In this document: in pieces, positions 61,373 through 64,000 of the stretch
Layout: each line of letters starts with the position of its first letter
How positions within the stretch are numbered: position 1 is the first letter of the stretch
Assembly: GCF_018343625.1 (NCBI RefSeq)
Contig: NZ_JAGYPG010000001.1
Coordinates: 602,342 to 666,341 of the forward strand
Direction: 5' to 3'
Source: Lederbergia citri
GTDB taxonomy: Bacteria; Bacillota; Bacilli; Bacillales; Bacillaceae_C
Length of the DNA: 64,000 nucleotides
Notes under the pieces: generated by a model
What the model was told of the DNA's origin: nothing
Databases searched by the model: none
What the model saw: only the letters and a program-made list of their open reading frames with translations
Program-made: the position numbers and the translations under genes

Positions 61373-62446
61373 GTGAGGATGGTATTTAGGTGGTTTGGGG
61401 AAGGCAACGACAGCGTAAGTTTACGTCATATAAAACAAATTCCCGGAGTTGAAGGAATTGTTTGGGCACTTCATGATATCCCTACTGGTGAAGAGTGGCC
61501 ATTAAACCGAATTTTGCAGGTGCAGCAACAAGTAAAAAAGTTAGGATTTCATTTAGATGTTGTTGAAAGTGTTAATGTTCACGATGATATAAAGCTTGGA
61601 CTGCCCTCAAGAGATCAATATATTGAAAACTATAAGAAAACGATAGAAAATTTGGCGAAGGTTGGAGTAAAAGTAATATGCTATAATTTTATGCCGGTGT
61701 TTGACTGGGTAAGAACTGATTTATTTAAACAATTGGGAGATGGTTCTACTGCCTTATTTTATGAAAAAGCTAAGGTTAAAGGTATGGATCCATTAGAATT
61801 GGTTGAAAAAATTGCTCTTAATTCAGAGTATACGATGCCAGGTTGGGAACCTGAAAGGTTACAATCGTTAAAGCAACTTTTTATGGCTTATAGTAAAGTA
61901 TCCAAAGAACAATTATGGGATAACTTAGAGTATTTTTTACAAAAAATTATCCCTACAGCTGAATCTCATGATATTAAACTGGCTATTCATCCTGACGATC
62001 CACCATGGGAAATCTTTGGTTTGCCGAGAATTATGACATCACATGAGAATATTAGAAGGTTTCTAAAACTTGTTGACAGCCCATCTAATTGTGTGACATT
62101 ATGTAGCGGCTCTTTAGGAGCGAATCCAAAAAATGACATACCAGCAATCATTAGAGAATTTGTAGATCGCATTCCATTCGCACATATTAGAAACATAAAA
62201 GTCTATGAAAATGGTGATTTTATTGAAACATCCCATCGTAAGAAGGACGGCTCTATTGATATCGTTAATATTGTAAAAACTTATTATGATTATGGGTTTA
62301 CAGGGTATGCTCGTCCAGACCATGGGAGACATATTTGGGATGAGGATTGCAGGCCAGGATATGGTTTATACGATAGAGCATTAGGGATAATGTATCTATG
62401 GGGAATATGGGATTCGCTAGATAATGGAGTCAAACAAAAAAGATGA
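61373..62446 (+). CDS. uxuA: Mannonate dehydratase
   Basis: UxuA (357 aa) dehydrates D-mannonate to 2-keto-3-deoxygluconate, a step in glucuronate breakdown downstream of the product released by the GH67 enzyme. Family motifs: MVFRWFGEGNDSVSLRHIKQ, VWALHDIPTGEEWP, YNFMPVFDWVRTDL, and the metal-site region IHPDDPPWEIFGLPRI with HIRN and GYARPDHGRH. The start is GTG 61373, 7 bases after GGAGG. The other glucuronate genes (uxaC, uxuB, kdgK, kdgA) are not in the window. Confidence 0.95.
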   Translation: MRMVFRWFGEGNDSVSLRHIKQIPGVEGIVWALHDIPTGEEWPLNRILQVQQQVKKLGFHLDVVESVNVHDDIKLGLPSRDQYIENYKKTIENLAKVGVKVICYNFMPVFDWVRTDLFKQLGDGSTALFYEKAKVKGMDPLELVEKIALNSEYTMPGWEPERLQSLKQLFMAYSKVSKEQLWDNLEYFLQKIIPTAESHDIKLAIHPDDPPWEIFGLPRIMTSHENIRRFLKLVDSPSNCVTLCSGSLGANPKNDIPAIIREFVDRIPFAHIRNIKVYENGDFIETSHRKKDGSIDIVNIVKTYYDYGFTGYARPDHGRHIWDEDCRPGYGLYDRALGIMYLWGIWDSLDNGVKQKR

Positions 62447-62520
62447 ATTTTAAACACATGAATAGAAAATTTTATGAAATGTATTGATTATTTACAAGAT
62501 AAAAGATATGATATTCATTA

Positions 62521-62576
62521 CTAACATACTAGTAGGTTAGAAAAGTTTGGTGATACTAACATACTAGTAAGTTAGT
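62521..62576 (+). promoter_or_regulatory. Tandem palindromic operators upstream of the sugar permease genes
   Basis: CTAACATACTAGTAGGTTAG (62521-62540) and a 22-bp palindrome at 62555-62576 with arms ACTAAC and GTTAGT around ATACTAGTAA. Their centres are 35 bp apart. Both share CATACTAGTA with the site before the alpha-glucuronidase gene. They look like sites for a dimeric repressor of uronate or glucuronoxylan genes, perhaps GntR-type; no regulator gene is in the window. Confidence 0.65.
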
Positions 62577-62631
62577 ACTACGAAATATATAGAAGGGTTA
62601 TAAGGATCTAATTACATATTGAAATAATTTA

Positions 62632-62645
62632 TGAAAGCGCTTGAT
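62632..62645 (+). promoter_or_regulatory. Candidate CcpA (cre) site
   Basis: TGAAAGCGCTTGAT agrees with the catabolite-responsive element consensus TGWAANCGNTNWCA except at its 3' end. It lies between the tandem operators and the permease start, fitting glucose repression of a sugar-uptake operon. Confidence 0.55.
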
Positions 62646-62687
62646 TGGTCATAGGGACATATTTAGTGTTGTTTTGGAGGGATGTAT

Positions 62688-63647
62688 GTGCAGGAGATAG
62701 CTAGAAAGACCGAAGTTCATTTACCAAACAAAAGTACTAGTAGATTAGTAATTGTTCTTAGAACTCTAAGAAAAGATTGGCAGCTCTATTCATTATTAGT
62801 ACTCCCAATTATTTATTTAATTGTATTTAAATATGGACCAATGGTTGGGAATATTATTGCCTTTCGTAAATTTGTCCCCGGCGGAAGCATTTTTGGAGAA
62901 TATTGGGTAGGTTTACACTACGTCAAAATGTTCATAGCTGATCCAACTTTTTTAAAAGTGTTTAAAAATACACTTATCCTTAGTAGTTTGACCCTACTTA
63001 TCACTTTTCCGGCCCCCATTATTTTTGCTCTTTTATTGAATGAGCTAAAATCAATGAAATTTAAAAGATTTGTACAAACGGCATCTTATTTACCACATTT
63101 TTTTTCAGTTGTTATTGTATCGGGTATGATTTTGGAATTGGTTGCCGTCAATGGCTCGATTAATAATATCATCGAATTTTTTACGGGACAAAGAATCAGT
63201 TTTATTCAAAAACCTGACTGGTTTCGAACGATATATATTGGATCTGAAATATGGCAGGGCCTAGGTTGGGGGGCAATACTTTATCTAGCTGCTCTTACAG
63301 GAATTAATGGAGAATTATACGAAGCGGCTAAAATTGACGGTGCGAATCGATGGAAACAAACGATTCATATTACCATTCCTGGAATTCTGCCCACAATTAT
63401 TACGTTATTAATCTTAAATATCGGAAATTTATTAGCGGTTGGATTCGAAAAAATATTACTCTTATACAATCCATTAAACTATAAGACATCTGATGTGATT
63501 GCAACGTATGTTTATCGAGTAGGTCTAGAATCAAGCAACTTTAGTTATGCAACCGCCATTGGTCTTTTTGAAGGGATAATTGGCCTGATATTAGTGTTTT
63601 CAGCTAACTATATTTCAAGAAGACTTACGGATAATAGTCTGTGGTAA
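62688..63647 (+). CDS. Carbohydrate ABC transporter permease, LplB type
   Basis: A 319-residue permease with six predicted transmembrane helices and the cytoplasmic EAA loop EAAKIDGANRWKQTIHITIP. It belongs to the LplB/YtcP subclass of polysaccharide ABC permeases, usually paired with an LplC-type permease and a lipoprotein binding protein. Beside GH67 and uxuA, it probably imports aldouronic oligosaccharides; that is inference from context. GGAGGG at 62676-62681 leaves 6 nt to GTG 62688; ATG 62682 directly abuts it. The second permease follows after 16 bp. Confidence 0.9.
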   Translation: MQEIARKTEVHLPNKSTSRLVIVLRTLRKDWQLYSLLVLPIIYLIVFKYGPMVGNIIAFRKFVPGGSIFGEYWVGLHYVKMFIADPTFLKVFKNTLILSSLTLLITFPAPIIFALLLNELKSMKFKRFVQTASYLPHFFSVVIVSGMILELVAVNGSINNIIEFFTGQRISFIQKPDWFRTIYIGSEIWQGLGWGAILYLAALTGINGELYEAAKIDGANRWKQTIHITIPGILPTIITLLILNIGNLLAVGFEKILLLYNPLNYKTSDVIATYVYRVGLESSNFSYATAIGLFEGIIGLILVFSANYISRRLTDNSLW

Positions 63648-63663
63648 GAAAGGAGGAAATAGA

Positions 63664-64000
63664 TTGAAAGAATCGATTCAGTACAAAATATTTAGAGTTT
63701 TTAATGTCACTCTATTAATACTTATTGTCGCCTTAACTTTTTATCCTTTTTTAAATATTGTTGCGCAATCCTTTAGTTCAGAAGCCAATATTAATGCTGG
63801 AAAAGTTAATATTTGGCCAAAAGGATTCAACATCGATACATATAAAATTATCGTCAAAGATAGAATGTTCTGGATTAATTACAAAAACACCGTTGTATAT
63901 ACGGTTGTTGGGACAGCAATTCAGATGGTTATGACTACAATGTTTGCATATGCTTTATCGAAAAAACGTCTTATGGGAAGAGAATTTTTTACAATGTTTG
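63664..64000 (+). CDS. Carbohydrate ABC transporter permease, LplC type (partial, runs off the window)
   Basis: The frame opens at TTG 63664, 7 bases after AAGGAGG, and stays open to the window edge (112 codons). It begins MKESIQYKIFRVFNVTLLIL, then a transmembrane segment with LTFYPFLNIVAQSFSSEANI and NYKNTVVYTVVGTAIQMVMT, typical of the second permease of LplBC/YtcP systems. The EAA loop lies beyond the edge. It completes the membrane channel with the preceding gene; a substrate-binding lipoprotein gene probably follows. Confidence 0.88.
   Translation, partial: MKESIQYKIFRVFNVTLLILIVALTFYPFLNIVAQSFSSEANINAGKVNIWPKGFNIDTYKIIVKDRMFWINYKNTVVYTVVGTAIQMVMTTMFAYALSKKRLMGREFFTMF

Overview
The window is chromosomal DNA of a low-GC, endospore-forming Gram-positive bacterium of the family Bacillaceae. 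The evidence is a set of sporulation genes (spoVK, spoIIP, sirA, a Spo0E-type phosphatase, sspN, tlp), Bacillus-type SOS and stress genes (lexA-yneA-yneB-ynzC, an RsbR-like stressosome protein, a candidate SigB promoter), and long blocks of gene order shared with Bacillus subtilis. Species cannot be fixed from the sequence alone.

Layout. 1-12.6 kb: mutL, glycerol kinase and glycerol-3-phosphate dehydrogenase (glpK, glpD), miaA-hfq, spoVK, hflX, ynbB and glnA. The repressor gene glnR, normally between ynbB and glnA, is missing here. 12.6-14.5 kb: a decayed insertion at the glnA stop codon. It holds a frameshifted tyrosine-integrase tail, an intact secreted or anchored SGNH hydrolase and a broken zinc-ribbon gene, and it ends in a second copy of the last 57 bp of glnA. 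14.7-26 kb: ppc, spoIIP, the lexA/yneA divergent SOS region, tkt, sirA, yneF, a lipoprotein gene, a degraded duplicate of the yneF 3' end and a 54-residue Spo0E-like gene. 26-33 kb: ccdA, ccdC, paired crcB fluoride channels, yneK, sbcD-sbcC. 33-37 kb: small membrane proteins, a general stress protein, an RsbR paralogue, a lytic transglycosylase and a YmgE-type protein. 37.5-49.4 kb: aconitase, fbpB, spore proteins, yneP-yneQ-yneR, capA-like, plsY, yneT, parE-parC. 49.5-59 kb: the arginine operon argC-argJ-argB-argD-carA-carB-argF behind a promoter with an ArgR-type operator. 59.2-64 kb: a glucuronoxylan and uronate segment (GH67 alpha-glucuronidase, mannonate dehydratase, two LplB/LplC-type sugar permeases, the second cut by the window edge) with repeated palindromic operators.

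How the genes work together. glpK and glpD turn glycerol into dihydroxyacetone phosphate. The arginine operon runs from N-acetylglutamate to citrulline with its own carbamoyl-phosphate synthase. The last cluster imports and processes glucuronic-acid-bearing oligosaccharides. lexA, yneA, yneB and ynzC form an SOS division-control module.

Most notable: (1) the arginine-operon carA has lost the glutaminase Cys nucleophile and the triad Glu, so this synthase may run on ammonia; (2) an integrase remnant between two copies of the glnA 3' end, which points to glnA as an attachment site; (3) a family of long intergenic repeats, one copy of which is nested inside a different repeat. No tRNA, rRNA or CRISPR array was seen.
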